A stretch of DNA of 48,062 nt from an uncultured Verrucomicrobiota bacterium (GTDB lineage: Bacteria; Verrucomicrobiota; Verrucomicrobiia; Limisphaerales; UBA1100): contig CACDBG010000008.1 of the NCBI GenBank assembly GCA_902551155.1, forward strand, positions 1 through 48,062, written 5' to 3'. Each line of letters opens with the position of its first letter. Position 1 is the stretch's first letter. Both the position numbers and the translations under genes were made by a program. The notes below the pieces were generated by a model, which was given only the letters and a program-made list of their open reading frames with translations, was not told where the DNA came from and did not search any database. Positions 39,615 to 48,062 of this stretch are shown one piece after another.

Positions 39615-42600
39615 CTACTCGGGTGAGTTATTTTTGAGCCAAACTTGGTAACGCTTCTGCACAAGATTATTAAAATCGTTCTCGGTAAAATCTAGGTCTA
39701 TTGCTTCCCAGATCCTCGCTATTTTATCAGCACTCCCCGTCATCACACGCTTGCCATCAGGGGAAAAGGCAACGGAGTTAACATTGTCGGTATGGCCCCT
39801 AAGAGTTAGCAGTTCCTTACCCGTGTCTACATCCCAAATCTTCGCTGTTTTGTCGGCACTCCCCGTCACCAGACGCTTGCCGTCGGGAGAAAAGGCGACG
39901 GAGAAAACCATTGGTGAATGAGCCATACCCTTTGGAGTATGCAATTCACCTGTCTCTGCATTCCAGATTCTTGCTCTTCCATCAGCACATCCTGTTACCA
40001 AAAGCTTTCCATCGGGGGAAAAAGCGACGGAGGAAACAATAGGCCTTAAATGGCCCACGAGGGTTAATAGTTCTTTTCCATTTTCTGTATTCCAGATCTT
40101 CGCTGAGTCTTTGACGAGCGGCCTAAGGCGCCCACTTTTGTCCCGACGACCCCTCGCAAAGCCGCGGCTTGCCGTCACCACACGCTTGCCATCAAATGAA
40201 CAGGCAACGGAATAAATAGGATTATTACTTTTACCCCCGGCGACCCCTAGAGTCAGCATCTCCCTGCCCATAAGCTTGTCATTGCCACTGGCGGGATCCC
40301 AAATCTTTGCTGAGCCGTCCCAGCTCCCGGTTATCACATGCTTCCCATCGGATGACCAGGCAACTGAGCTAACTGCACTGGTATGGCCTTTGAGGGTCTG
40401 TAGAACGCTTAAGTCAGACGACAACGAAATCTTCGCTGTTTTGTCAGCGCTCCCCGTCATCACGAACCTGCCATCAGGTGAAAAGGCAACGGAGTAAACT
40501 CTGTCGGTGTGGCTTCTGATGGTCATTTGTTCCTTACCGCTGTCCGCATCCCATATCTTCGCTGTTTTGTCCCAACTCCCTGTCATCACACGCTTGCCAT
40601 CGAATGACCAAGCAACTGAAGAAATCTCGCTTGTATGGCCCTCGAGGAGTTTTAGTCGAGAATCACTGAGTGCATCCCAGATCATTGCTGTGCTGTCGTG
40701 GCTCCCCGTAACTACACGCTTGCCATCGGGGGAAAAGGCGACGGAGGTGATTGGATGGACGTGGCTTTGGAAGGTTTGCAGCTCCCTGCCACTGTCTACA
40801 TCCCAGATCTTCGCTGTTTTGTCAGCACTCCCCGTAACTACACGCTTGCTATCGGATGAACAAGCAACGGATGAAACCTCTCCGGCATGGCTCAAGGTAC
40901 GTAATTTCTCACCCGTCTTTGCATCCCATATCTTCGCTGTTCTGTCCTTGCTTCCGGTTATCACATACTTGCCATCGGATGACCAGGCAACGGAGCTAAC
41001 TCCATCGGTATGACCTTTGAGGGTCCGTGGTATGCTTAAGCCTAGCGACATGGAAATTTTTGCTGTTTTGTCAGCACTCCCCGTCACCACGAACCTGCCA
41101 TCGGGAGAAAAGGCAACGGAGCTAATTGCACTGGTATGGCTTCTGATAGTCATTTGTTCCTTGCCGCTGTCTGCATCCCATATCTTCGCTGTTTTGTCGG
41201 CGCTCCCCGTTACCACACGCTTGCCATCAGGTGAAAAGGCAACGGAACTAACCCAATCACTATGGCTCTTCAGGAGGTGTAATTCCTTACCACTGTCTGC
41301 ATCCCATATCTTCGCCGTCTTATCCCTGCTACCCGTTACCACTCGTTTGCCATCGGGTGAAAAGGCAACGGATTGAACTATACCTTCTCGTAAGTCATGC
41401 TTGAGGGTATGTAATTCCTCACCTGTCGCTGCGTTCCATATCTTCGCTGTTTTGTCCCAACTTCCTGTCACCACATGCTTGCCATCGGAAGAAAAGGCGA
41501 CGGAGCTAATATTTCTTTGGTCCAATGTACCCCAATTTTTGGTATGGCCCTTGAAGATTAGCAGCAGCAAGTCCGAATGACATAATTTTACTAGATGACC
41601 CCACTCCCAACCTCGAAGCTTTATTGGAAAATTTTGTTCGTCCCATAGCAGGCTTTTAGCCGAAACATAATTTCCACTATCAATTGCTAATCGTACTCGA
41701 GCAAAGGCGTTGACATAATTTTCCTGTTGGGTTTTTTTGAGGTTGGCTTCAGCCTCCCTCTCGTTCACTTCGGCAATCCCCTTTTGCTTAAGTGCTTCTT
41801 TTTCATTCTTTTCAGCAATCCCTTTTTGTTTAACGGCTTCTTTTCGCTGTTGGACCGCCTCATTACGCTGGGTCCATGCCCAGATAGCCAGACCTCCCAT
41901 TACCAACGCTAGTGCCCCCGATATTCCGCTCAACACCATCATCCGTCTTTGCCGCCTTACAGCATCCCGCTGCTTCAAGTCATCAAATCCCACCCCCAAC
42001 AACCCTGCCACCAACTTCAATAAGGCATTGGCTTTCCCATCTTTTCCTTTCCGTGCATCCGCTGCAATCGGTTCAGTCCGCTCCTCTGAAAGCTCTCCAT
42101 CCTCTCCCAGTTCATACTTCACCGCCTCAGGGAAACATTCCTCCAAACCCATCTCCGGCTTATCAGCCCCGTAAGGTTCCCCATCGACTATCAGACACAA
42201 TATCCGGTCCGACTTGCCCAACCTCTTGAATTGCTTGATCTCCTCATTCACCCACTGGCTCTTGGCTGAGCGAGGAGAACAGATCACCACCAGATGACTG
42301 GAGCTTTTCAAGGCGTTGTCGATCACCATTCCCAACTCGGTGGCCGTTGGGAGTTCTTCCCGGTCTCTAAATACCGGGAACAAACGTTTGGGTACCTCCC
42401 CCTGACTGGTCTTCCTGCCAATCAATCCTTTCGGGATAGAATAGGTTTCCAGAGATTTATGCAGCCAGTCTCCCCACTTCTTGTCCTGATGGGAGTAGCT
42501 GATGAAGGCCTTGTACTTGAACTCTTCTGAAGTGGGTTCTGCAGGCAGTATCTCGCTTAGAGGTGTCCAGTTCTCCAGCCCTTCATGATATGCCAGTTCC

Positions 42601-42698
42601 TGGCCGGTCAGCTCCCCTTTCCTTACCAGATCCTGAACCTGATCCACACTGTAGGGACCCACAGTATCTCCGTCATCACGATGGACATGGATTTGCAT
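39615..42698 (-). CDS. GYF-TIR-transmembrane-WD40 protein, 14 blades
   Basis: A 1027-residue single protein. Residues 1-50 look like a GYF_2 domain (GPYSVDQVQDLVRKGELTGQ). Residues about 60-195 are a TIR domain: YKAFISYSHQDKKWGDWLHK, a later VFRDREELP, and SQWVNEE at 148-153, where a glutamate sits where TIR NAD-cleaving enzymes have the catalytic one. A membrane helix (about 254-275) follows, then a charged coiled-coil stretch to about 330. From about 385 to 1000 there are 14 WD40 repeats, enough for two seven-bladed propellers, before a C-terminal helix. The layout suggests a TIR effector fused to a WD40 sensor. TIR-WD40 proteins of this kind are thought to act in bacterial defence or stress signalling. 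The ATG at 42698 has no strong ribosome-binding site. Confidence 0.85.
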   Translation of the reverse strand: MQIHVHRDDGDTVGPYSVDQVQDLVRKGELTGQELAYHEGLENWTPLSEILPAEPTSEEFKYKAFISYSHQDKKWGDWLHKSLETYSIPKGLIGRKTSQGEVPKRLFPVFRDREELPTATELGMVIDNALKSSSHLVVICSPRSAKSQWVNEEIKQFKRLGKSDRILCLIVDGEPYGADKPEMGLEECFPEAVKYELGEDGELSEERTEPIAADARKGKDGKANALLKLVAGLLGVGFDDLKQRDAVRRQRRMMVLSGISGALALVMGGLAIWAWTQRNEAVQQRKEAVKQKGIAEKNEKEALKQKGIAEVNEREAEANLKKTQQENYVNAFARVRLAIDSGNYVSAKSLLWDEQNFPIKLRGWEWGHLVKLCHSDLLLLIFKGHTKNWGTLDQRNISSVAFSSDGKHVVTGSWDKTAKIWNAATGEELHTLKHDLREGIVQSVAFSPDGKRVVTGSRDKTAKIWDADSGKELHLLKSHSDWVSSVAFSPDGKRVVTGSADKTAKIWDADSGKEQMTIRSHTSAISSVAFSPDGRFVVTGSADKTAKISMSLGLSIPRTLKGHTDGVSSVAWSSDGKYVITGSKDRTAKIWDAKTGEKLRTLSHAGEVSSVACSSDSKRVVTGSADKTAKIWDVDSGRELQTFQSHVHPITSVAFSPDGKRVVTGSHDSTAMIWDALSDSRLKLLEGHTSEISSVAWSFDGKRVMTGSWDKTAKIWDADSGKEQMTIRSHTDRVYSVAFSPDGRFVMTGSADKTAKISLSSDLSVLQTLKGHTSAVSSVAWSSDGKHVITGSWDGSAKIWDPASGNDKLMGREMLTLGVAGGKSNNPIYSVACSFDGKRVVTASRGFARGRRDKSGRLRPLVKDSAKIWNTENGKELLTLVGHLRPIVSSVAFSPDGKLLVTGCADGRARIWNAETGELHTPKGMAHSPMVFSVAFSPDGKRLVTGSADKTAKIWDVDTGKELLTLRGHTDNVNSVAFSPDGKRVMTGSADKIARIWEAIDLDFTENDFNNLVQKRYQVWLKNNSPE
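39690..41545. repeat. Tandem WD40-coding repeats, about 126 bases per unit
   Basis: Fourteen copies of a unit of about 126 bases coding SVAFSPDGKRVVTGSADKTA and variants. Copies 4 and 9 stand out because both lack the usual WD and read KTAKIS. The copies around 41141 and 40514 are near-identical and 627 bases apart, pointing to a block duplication of five units. The repeats code for protein blades and are not CRISPR repeats. Confidence 0.85.
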
Positions 42699-42777
42699 CA
42701 GTTAATTTAAACTAGATGATTAAAATGGATTTTAGATCACCCATGGCAAATGCTCAAACCTGAACTGGTCAAATTCC

Positions 42778-43554
42778 CTACACTAACCGCACCGGAATAG
42801 CCGCTTTTGCCAAATGTTCCTTCACCTCACCCACGGTGTATTCGCCAAAGTGAAAAATACTGGCAGCCAAAACTGCATCTGCCTTGCCTTCCTTCAAAAC
42901 ATCCACCATGTGATCCAAGTTGCCTGCACCGCCACTGGCCACAACCGGTACTCCTATATTTTCACTGATACGCCGAGTGATCTCAATATCATAACCGGCT
43001 TTAGTCCCATCTGCATCAATACTATTTAAAACAATCTCGCCTGCCCCTAATTCCACCGCTTCCTTAGCCCACTCGACGGCATCCAAACCGGCTTCTTTTC
43101 GACCACCATGAGTAAAAACCCTCCACTCTTCTGCTCCGGTTTTTTTAGCGTCAATACTCACCACAATGCATTGACTGCCAAATTTTTCCGCTCCCTCACC
43201 AATGAGTTTGGGATTGGTAATTGCTGAGGAATTAATACTTACCTTATCAGCTCCCGCCTTAAGCATCGTACTCATATCTTCAAGAGTGCGAATACCCCCT
43301 CCTACCGTTAACGGCATAAAACACTGATCTCCCGCTCGCTCAATCACATCTACAATCGTTTTGCGTTCATGAGCCGTGGCGGTGATATCAAAAAAAACCA
43401 TTTCATCAGCCCCCTGATCATTGTAGGCAAGGGCCAACTCCACCGGATCACCCACATTGCGTAGTTCCCCGGCCTCGGCCTTGCCAAACTGCACACCACG
43501 GGTCACTTGCCCATCATGGACATCGAGACAGGGAATCACGCGCTTAGCTAACAT
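42778..43554 (-). CDS. hisF: Imidazole glycerol phosphate synthase cyclase subunit
   Basis: A 258-residue TIM barrel of the histidine pathway. HisF closes the imidazole ring using ammonia supplied by HisH. It has the N-terminal [17 protein letters not shown] with the first catalytic aspartate, [27 protein letters not shown] with the second catalytic aspartate, and [10 protein letters not shown]. No hisH or hisA is next to it, so the histidine genes are dispersed. Start ATG at 43554. Confidence 0.97.
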   Translation of the reverse strand: MLAKRVIPCLDVHDGQVTRGVQFGKAEAGELRNVGDPVELALAYNDQGADEMVFFDITATAHERKTIVDVIERAGDQCFMPLTVGGGIRTLEDMSTMLKAGADKVSINSSAITNPKLIGEGAEKFGSQCIVVSIDAKKTGAEEWRVFTHGGRKEAGLDAVEWAKEAVELGAGEIVLNSIDADGTKAGYDIEITRRISENIGVPVVASGGAGNLDHMVDVLKEGKADAVLAASIFHFGEYTVGEVKEHLAKAAIPVRLV

Positions 43555-43646
43555 TGTACTACAAAGGAGAGAAGAGACTAACGGGCAAAAGGGATCATCA
43601 CGAGTGAAAACCGTCTAAAGAAATTTTCTTTATCCATGGACAGCAG

Positions 43647-44357
43647 CTATTTCACGCCCACATTGATGGTCATCGCGCTACCAAGAATTCGATGGAGAGC
43701 AACTTCACTGCATCCCAGTTCACGCAGAACTTTTTCCACCCCGTCCTGTGCAGGGTAATTTTCAAGTGATTCATGAATATAGGCATAAGCAGGAGCATCG
43801 GAGCAAAAGACCCTACCGAAAATCGGCACCACCCATCGAAGATAAGTGGAATACCCCCAACGCCAAGGAGCGAACGACGGCCGGCCAAAATCCAGAATCA
43901 ACATTCGACCGCCAGGTTTAGTAACTCGATACATTTCTTTAAGACCACCCTCGAAATCAGCAAGGTTGCGTAAGCCATAAGCAATCGTAACGATGTCAAA
44001 ATGGTTGTCAGGCAATTCAGTGTTTAATGCATCACCCCATTGAAAGGTCACTTCGGATGTTGAGTTTCTTTCTTCAGCGTACTCCAGCATGCCCTGGCTG
44101 AAATCCATTCCTATTACTTCTACCCCCCGTGCAGCCAACCCAAAAGCTACATCACCAGTTCCACAACAAAGATCCAAAGCTCTCTGACCAGACGACGGAT
44201 TTGCCAAGGATATAAGCCGGCGTTTCCAGTAGCGATGCAGCCGCAAACTTTGCAAGTCATTGATAAAATCATATCTTGAAGCAATCACCTCAAAGAGGTC
44301 CTGCACCCTCTCCGCTCGGGTCTCATCATTGGAAAAATAACCCTCTGCCATAGACAT
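43647..44357 (-). CDS. ubiE: Demethylmenaquinone / ubiquinone C-methyltransferase UbiE/MenG
   Basis: A protein of about 236 residues (from the ATG at 44357; another is at 44351 and a GTG at 44369). It has the family's FEVIASRYDFINDLQSLRLH start, then a SAM-binding Rossmann fold (ALDLCCGTGDVA), NHFDIVTIAYGLRNLADFE and KPGGRMLILDFGRP. It methylates demethylmenaquinol or the ubiquinone precursor. Menaquinone is more probable with an ACIII. It lies after the divergent topB start and upstream of hisF, on the same strand as hisF with a 92-base gap. Confidence 0.93.
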   Translation of the reverse strand: MSMAEGYFSNDETRAERVQDLFEVIASRYDFINDLQSLRLHRYWKRRLISLANPSSGQRALDLCCGTGDVAFGLAARGVEVIGMDFSQGMLEYAEERNSTSEVTFQWGDALNTELPDNHFDIVTIAYGLRNLADFEGGLKEMYRVTKPGGRMLILDFGRPSFAPWRWGYSTYLRWVVPIFGRVFCSDAPAYAYIHESLENYPAQDGVEKVLRELGCSEVALHRILGSAMTINVGVK

Positions 44358-44484
44358 ATAATTTAGCACAAAGAGCCCTGTAAGACCGTGCTAAAAAAGA
44401 TTTTTCAAATAAATCTATCGGAAAGAGCGTCAGTGAAAAGGATTGCCAAAAGGCAAAACGGCCCCTAAACCCCCGAAATCACGC

Positions 44485-46965
44485 ATGGGCAAAACACTGG
44501 TCATCGCTGAAAAACCGTCAGTAGCCACCGATATCGCCAAAGTACTCAAGGCGAAACGTGACAAGAGCAAAGACTTTTTTGAGAATGATGAATATGTGAT
44601 CTCCTCGGCAGTTGGCCACTTGCTCGAGCTGGCAGTCCCTGAGAAGCATGACATCAAGCGGGGCAAATGGTCTTTCGACAAATTACCCCACCTTCCTCCC
44701 CAATTTACGCTTAAGCCAATTGCCAAAAGCGAATCTCGCTTGAAAGTTTTAAAGCGGCTAATTAAACGCAAGGATATCGATACTCTCGTTAATGCTTGTG
44801 ACGCCGGCCGTGAAGGGGAACTCATTTTCCGCTACATCATCCAGCACACCAAATCCAAACAGCCCTCCAAACGGCTATGGCTTCAATCCATGACCCCAGC
44901 CGCAATTCGTGAAGGATTCACTCAATTACGCGATGATGAATCCATGCTCCCATTAGCCGCAGCTGCTACATGTCGAAGTGAAGCTGACTGGTTGGTCGGA
45001 ATCAATGGCACCCGGGCAATGACTGCATTCAACTCCAAAGGCGGTGGTTTTTTCCTAACCACCGTTGGCCGGGTACAAACCCCTACCCTCGCGGTAGTCG
45101 TGGAAAGGGAACAGGCAATCAAAGATTTTATTTCGCAAGATTACTGGGAAGTACACGCGACCTTTCAGGCGGACGCCGGCGAATATACGGGGCGTTGGTT
45201 TGACGAAAACTTCAAACGCGATGAAAATGATACTCACAAACGTACTGAGCGAATCTGGGATCAGGCAAAAGCAGAAACCATCAAGACTACCTGTGAAGGT
45301 CAACCCGGAGAGGTGACTGAGGAAAGTAAGCCAAGCAAACAAGCCCCACCACTTCTTTACGATCTCACCACGCTGCAACGAGATGCCAATAGCCGATTTG
45401 GATTCTCCGCACGCAACACGTTGGCGATTGCTCAGGCATTATACGAACGCCATAAGGTTTGCACCTATCCGCGTACTGATTCCAAAGCATTGCCCGAGGA
45501 TTATCCTCCAACAGTACGCAAAACCCTTGAGCAACTAGCCGCTGGCCATTACGGCCAACTGGCGGACAAAGTGCTAAAAAACGACTGGGTTGTCGCAGGC
45601 AATAAACGCATTTTTAATAACGCAAAAATTTCTGATCACTTTGCGATTATCCCCACCCTTCAAGCACCAAAAAATCTAAAGGAGCAGGAACAGAAAGTTT
45701 ATGACCTCATTGCAAAACGATTTTTAGCAATATTTTACCCGAGCGCGGAATTTGAGGTCACCACCCGCATCACTCGTGTACAAAACGAACCTTTCAAAAC
45801 CGAAGGTAAAGTAATGGTAAAGCCGGGGTGGCACGAAGTGTACGGCAAGGATCAGCAAGGTGAAACCCTCACCCCCATAAAATCCGGCGAAAAGGTTAAA
45901 ACCACTGAGGTTGAGGTGGAAGGAAAGGAAACCAAACCCCCTGCCCGTTATTCTGAGGCCACCCTCCTCAGCGCTATGGAGCATGCGGGTCGTTTGGTCG
46001 ACGACGAAGAATTGCGTGAAGCCATGAGCGAAAAGGGACTTGGCACACCGGCTACTCGAGCAAACATCATTGAGGAACTCATCCGCCACAAATATCTTGT
46101 CCGCGAAAACCGCGAGCTCATTCCCACTGCTCAGGCTTTTCAGTTAATTACCTTGCTCAACGGTCTAGAAGTAGAGGCTCTCTCAAAACCTGAACTCACC
46201 GGCGATTGGGAAAATAAGCTGCATGAAATTGAGCGCGGCAAATTGGACCGCGATTCTTTCATGAGCGAAATTCGCAGTATGACTGAGGAAATCGTCAACC
46301 GTGCCAAGAGTTATGAAAACGATACTATCCCCGGCGACTACGTAGAACTAACAACTCCCTGCCCAAAGTGCGGCGGACTGATAAAGGAAAACTACCGTCG
46401 ATTCAGCTGCAGCAAGGCCGACTGCGATTTTGATTTTGGCAAGGCCATGGGCGGACGATTTTTTGAAATCCCGGAAGTGGAAGAACTACTCACTAACCGT
46501 ACCATCGGCCCTTTGCAGGGGTTCCGCAGCAAGATGGGGCGGCCCTTTGCCGCAATCATTCACATAACTGATGAGCAAAAAGTAGAGTTTGATTTCGGCA
46601 ATGATGAAGAGGATGAGGAGCCACCCGATTTCAGTGGTCAGGAACCCGTTGGCAAATGCCTTGCTTGTGCTGCCAGTGTGTTTGAACACGGCATGCGATA
46701 TGTTTGCGAAAAAACCCCCGAAAAAAAATGTAAGTTTAGCACCGGTAAGGTAATCCTACAGCGGGAAATGTCTCGTGAGGAAGTTGCCAAATTACTTGAA
46801 ACCGGGAAAACAGATTTACTAGAAAAATTCATATCTAAAAAAGGGCGGCCCTTTAAGGCCTATCTTGTTTGGGATGAAAAAAAGAAACAGACCGCGTTTG
46901 AATTCGAGCCACGTGCACCTAAGGCACCAAAAAGCGCAAAGAAAAAGGCTCCAAAAAAGTCTTAA
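44485..46965 (+). CDS. topB: DNA topoisomerase III-like type IA enzyme
   Basis: A protein of about 826 residues from the ATG at 44485, where it matches the family start LVIAEKPSVA; a TTG at 44443 would add 14 residues. It has the Toprim part with VIAEKPSVA and NACDAGREGE, then the catalytic CTYPRTDSKAL with the active tyrosine, then GLGTPATRANIIEELI. The C terminus adds zinc-ribbon-like cysteine groups (CPKCGG with CSKADC; CLACAA with C-EK-C) and a basic tail rich in lysine and alanine. Length, with a C-terminal zinc extension, is greater than E. coli TopB (about 650). It cuts one strand to relax or decatenate DNA. Confidence 0.92.
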   Translation: MGKTLVIAEKPSVATDIAKVLKAKRDKSKDFFENDEYVISSAVGHLLELAVPEKHDIKRGKWSFDKLPHLPPQFTLKPIAKSESRLKVLKRLIKRKDIDTLVNACDAGREGELIFRYIIQHTKSKQPSKRLWLQSMTPAAIREGFTQLRDDESMLPLAAAATCRSEADWLVGINGTRAMTAFNSKGGGFFLTTVGRVQTPTLAVVVEREQAIKDFISQDYWEVHATFQADAGEYTGRWFDENFKRDENDTHKRTERIWDQAKAETIKTTCEGQPGEVTEESKPSKQAPPLLYDLTTLQRDANSRFGFSARNTLAIAQALYERHKVCTYPRTDSKALPEDYPPTVRKTLEQLAAGHYGQLADKVLKNDWVVAGNKRIFNNAKISDHFAIIPTLQAPKNLKEQEQKVYDLIAKRFLAIFYPSAEFEVTTRITRVQNEPFKTEGKVMVKPGWHEVYGKDQQGETLTPIKSGEKVKTTEVEVEGKETKPPARYSEATLLSAMEHAGRLVDDEELREAMSEKGLGTPATRANIIEELIRHKYLVRENRELIPTAQAFQLITLLNGLEVEALSKPELTGDWENKLHEIERGKLDRDSFMSEIRSMTEEIVNRAKSYENDTIPGDYVELTTPCPKCGGLIKENYRRFSCSKADCDFDFGKAMGGRFFEIPEVEELLTNRTIGPLQGFRSKMGRPFAAIIHITDEQKVEFDFGNDEEDEEPPDFSGQEPVGKCLACAASVFEHGMRYVCEKTPEKKCKFSTGKVILQREMSREEVAKLLETGKTDLLEKFISKKGRPFKAYLVWDEKKKQTAFEFEPRAPKAPKSAKKKAPKKS

Positions 46966-47002
46966 GCTTTCTTACCCTCCGGTTTTCTGATAGGGTTTAA
47001 CT

Positions 47003-47971
47003 GTGCCGGGGAGGGCCGACCAATGCATTGAAACCGAAGACGTCTTGGTATTGTCATTTCTGCAATACCTTCAAAGCGAGGCGGGAGCTTCGGTGTATAC
47101 ACAACGCAACTACCGACAGGCCATCAGTGAATTTATTGGATGGTATACTAAAGACCGGAAAAAGAGCCCTGACTGGCTGGGTTTAAAGAAACTCGATTTC
47201 CGCGGATACCTTAGGTTTCTAGGCCGTGGGAATTATAGCCGATCGGCAATCCAACTGCGTTTCTCTGCCTTACGCTCTTTTTACAAGCACCTGATAAGAC
47301 GTGGCAAATTAGATGCCTCACCTATCAAAGAGATTACCCTACCCAAGAAAGAAAAAAGGCTCCCGCAATTCCTTACACCTGAGCAAATGATTGCCTTGCT
47401 AGAAGCACCCTTACGGGAATTTGAGTCAGCAAAGGAAAATGATAAGCAATCTGACTCCCTTGACCCTGCCCCCTATCTACGCGATGCGGCTGTCCTTGAG
47501 GTGATCTACTCCTGCGGCCTACGCATCAGTGAATTATGTAGCTTGCGTGTAATGGATTTAGATACCAAACAACGCCTAGTACGTGTTTATGGCAAAGGCA
47601 AAAAGGAACGCCAACTCCCCATCGGCGAACCAGCCCTCATGACAATTAGCCACTACTGGGCTGCGCTAGCACATCCCCCCACCGGAGTGATGCCGGTTTT
47701 TTTGGCCAATGGAAATGATCCCAAGCCGATCTATCCGAGAATTGTACAGCTAAGATTAAAACATTATTTGGAGATCGCAGGGCTTGATCCCAAACTTACC
47801 CCGCACAAATTACGACATAGCTATGCCACCCATCTACTCAATGCAGGTGCAGATTTGCGTAGTGTCCAAGAACTATTAGGCCATGAAAATCTGGTGACTA
47901 CCCAAGTGTACACTCACCTCACAACCGACCGTCTGAAAAAAGCCTACGATGACGCACACCCTCGCGCTTAG
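47003..47971 (+). CDS. Tyrosine recombinase XerC/XerD
   Basis: A 322-residue site-specific recombinase, probably of the dif site for chromosome dimer resolution. The N-terminal SAM-like domain contains YTQRNYRQAISEFIGWY. The catalytic domain has the R (GLRISELCSL), K (GKGKKERQLP), H-x2-R (HKLRHSYATH), H (LLGHENL) and nucleophile tyrosine (TTQVYTHLT). A 20-residue insertion after IALLEAPL is charged. XerC versus XerD cannot be decided without its partner. The start is GTG at 47003 with AGGG eight bases before. It follows topB by 37 bases. Confidence 0.93.
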   Translation: MPGRADQCIETEDVLVLSFLQYLQSEAGASVYTQRNYRQAISEFIGWYTKDRKKSPDWLGLKKLDFRGYLRFLGRGNYSRSAIQLRFSALRSFYKHLIRRGKLDASPIKEITLPKKEKRLPQFLTPEQMIALLEAPLREFESAKENDKQSDSLDPAPYLRDAAVLEVIYSCGLRISELCSLRVMDLDTKQRLVRVYGKGKKERQLPIGEPALMTISHYWAALAHPPTGVMPVFLANGNDPKPIYPRIVQLRLKHYLEIAGLDPKLTPHKLRHSYATHLLNAGADLRSVQELLGHENLVTTQVYTHLTTDRLKKAYDDAHPRA

Positions 47972-47999
47972 CCTTTTACCCAACCGCGAATAACCTTGA

Positions 48000-48025
48000 G
48001 TTATTAACCGCTATTGGTTAATAAC
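48000..48025 (+). terminator. Hairpin after xerC, 10-base stem
   Basis: GTTATTAACC-GCTATT-GGTTAATAAC is a perfect 10-base stem with a 6-base loop, 29 bases after the recombinase stop. It is followed by CTTTC, not a long T-run, so it is a weak intrinsic terminator or an inverted repeat of other use. Confidence 0.5.
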
Positions 48026-48029
48026 CTTT

Positions 48030-48047
48030 CTTTCGCATGAGCGAAAG
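48030..48047 (+). other. Second hairpin after xerC, 7-base stem
   Basis: CTTTCGC-ATGA-GCGAAAG is a perfect 7-base stem with a tetraloop, directly after the first hairpin. It ends with GGAGGG, not T, so it is not a terminator by itself. A paired set of hairpins at the edge of a gene may be a repeat element or a regulatory site for a gene beyond the window. Confidence 0.4.
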
Positions 48048-48062
48048 GAGGGTAGATCTCGG

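Noticed and set aside
39690-41545. Tandem DNA repeats that might be a CRISPR or satellite array
   Set aside because: They are in frame and encode WD40 blades in one protein, with no spacer-repeat structure.

Overview
The window looks like a chromosomal segment of a free-living, Gram-negative, aerobic bacterium, most likely of the Verrucomicrobiota (Planctomycetota is the main alternative). The evidence is a secreted sulfatase next to a sialate-O-acetylesterase-type esterase, a Tat-exported sugar-isomerase-like protein, a full alternative complex III (ACIII) operon whose ActB carries an extended Tat-type signal, two-layer zinc-ribbon proteins, and a C-terminal leucine-rich-repeat fragment of a kind common in that phylum. 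Hand-counted lines around ligA run in the mid-40s % GC. No phage, insertion sequence or CRISPR array is visible.

Layout. (1) 1-7.3 kb: a membrane protein cut by the window edge, a ceramidase-like secreted hydrolase with a Tat-exported TIM-barrel protein (minus strand), and a divergent esterase-sulfatase pair (plus strand), together a probable glycan or lipid scavenging island. (2) 7.5-8.6 kb: dprA, split by an in-frame stop, with a perfect palindrome at its original start. (3) 8.6-20.7 kb: one long minus-strand respiratory operon, actABCDEF, then a monohaem cytochrome c, a CcoN-like and a CcoO-like protein and a last cytochrome c. actD carries a frameshift at an eight-G run. By eye alignment the CcoN-like protein has lost five of the six histidines that hold the haem-copper centre in cbb3 oxidases, so it is probably not an oxidase. 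A perfect CRP-type inverted repeat lies upstream of actA. (4) 20.8-26 kb: tRNA-Cys(GCA), mtnA, a TPR protein and mfd, all on the minus strand. (5) 26-30.5 kb: an unknown anchored protein, pyrF, a junction where two divergent genes have both lost their 5' halves, a DsrE-like gene with two small companions, and a TPR protein. (6) 30.6-39.5 kb: housekeeping genes (ligA, lipA, glutaredoxin, ndk, nitroreductase, trpE) mixed with a SET-domain protein, a frameshifted rhodanese and two zinc-ribbon proteins. ligA carries an internal block of clearly higher GC. (7) 39.6-42.7 kb: a 1027-residue GYF-TIR-transmembrane-WD40 protein with 14 WD40 blades, the best candidate here for a defence or signalling system. 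(8) 42.8-48 kb: hisF, a ubiE/menG methyltransferase, topB and a xerC/xerD recombinase followed by two hairpins.

The respiratory operon would take electrons from menaquinol through ACIII to c-type cytochromes, and the ubiE/menG gene fits the need for menaquinone. Because the linked CcoN homologue seems not to bind haem-copper, the true terminal oxidase is probably encoded elsewhere. Three ordinary genes (dprA, actD, rhodanese) carry single-site lesions, two of them in homopolymer runs. Sequencing error should be excluded before biology is inferred from them. No stretch longer than about 300 bases lacks a gene or gene remnant.
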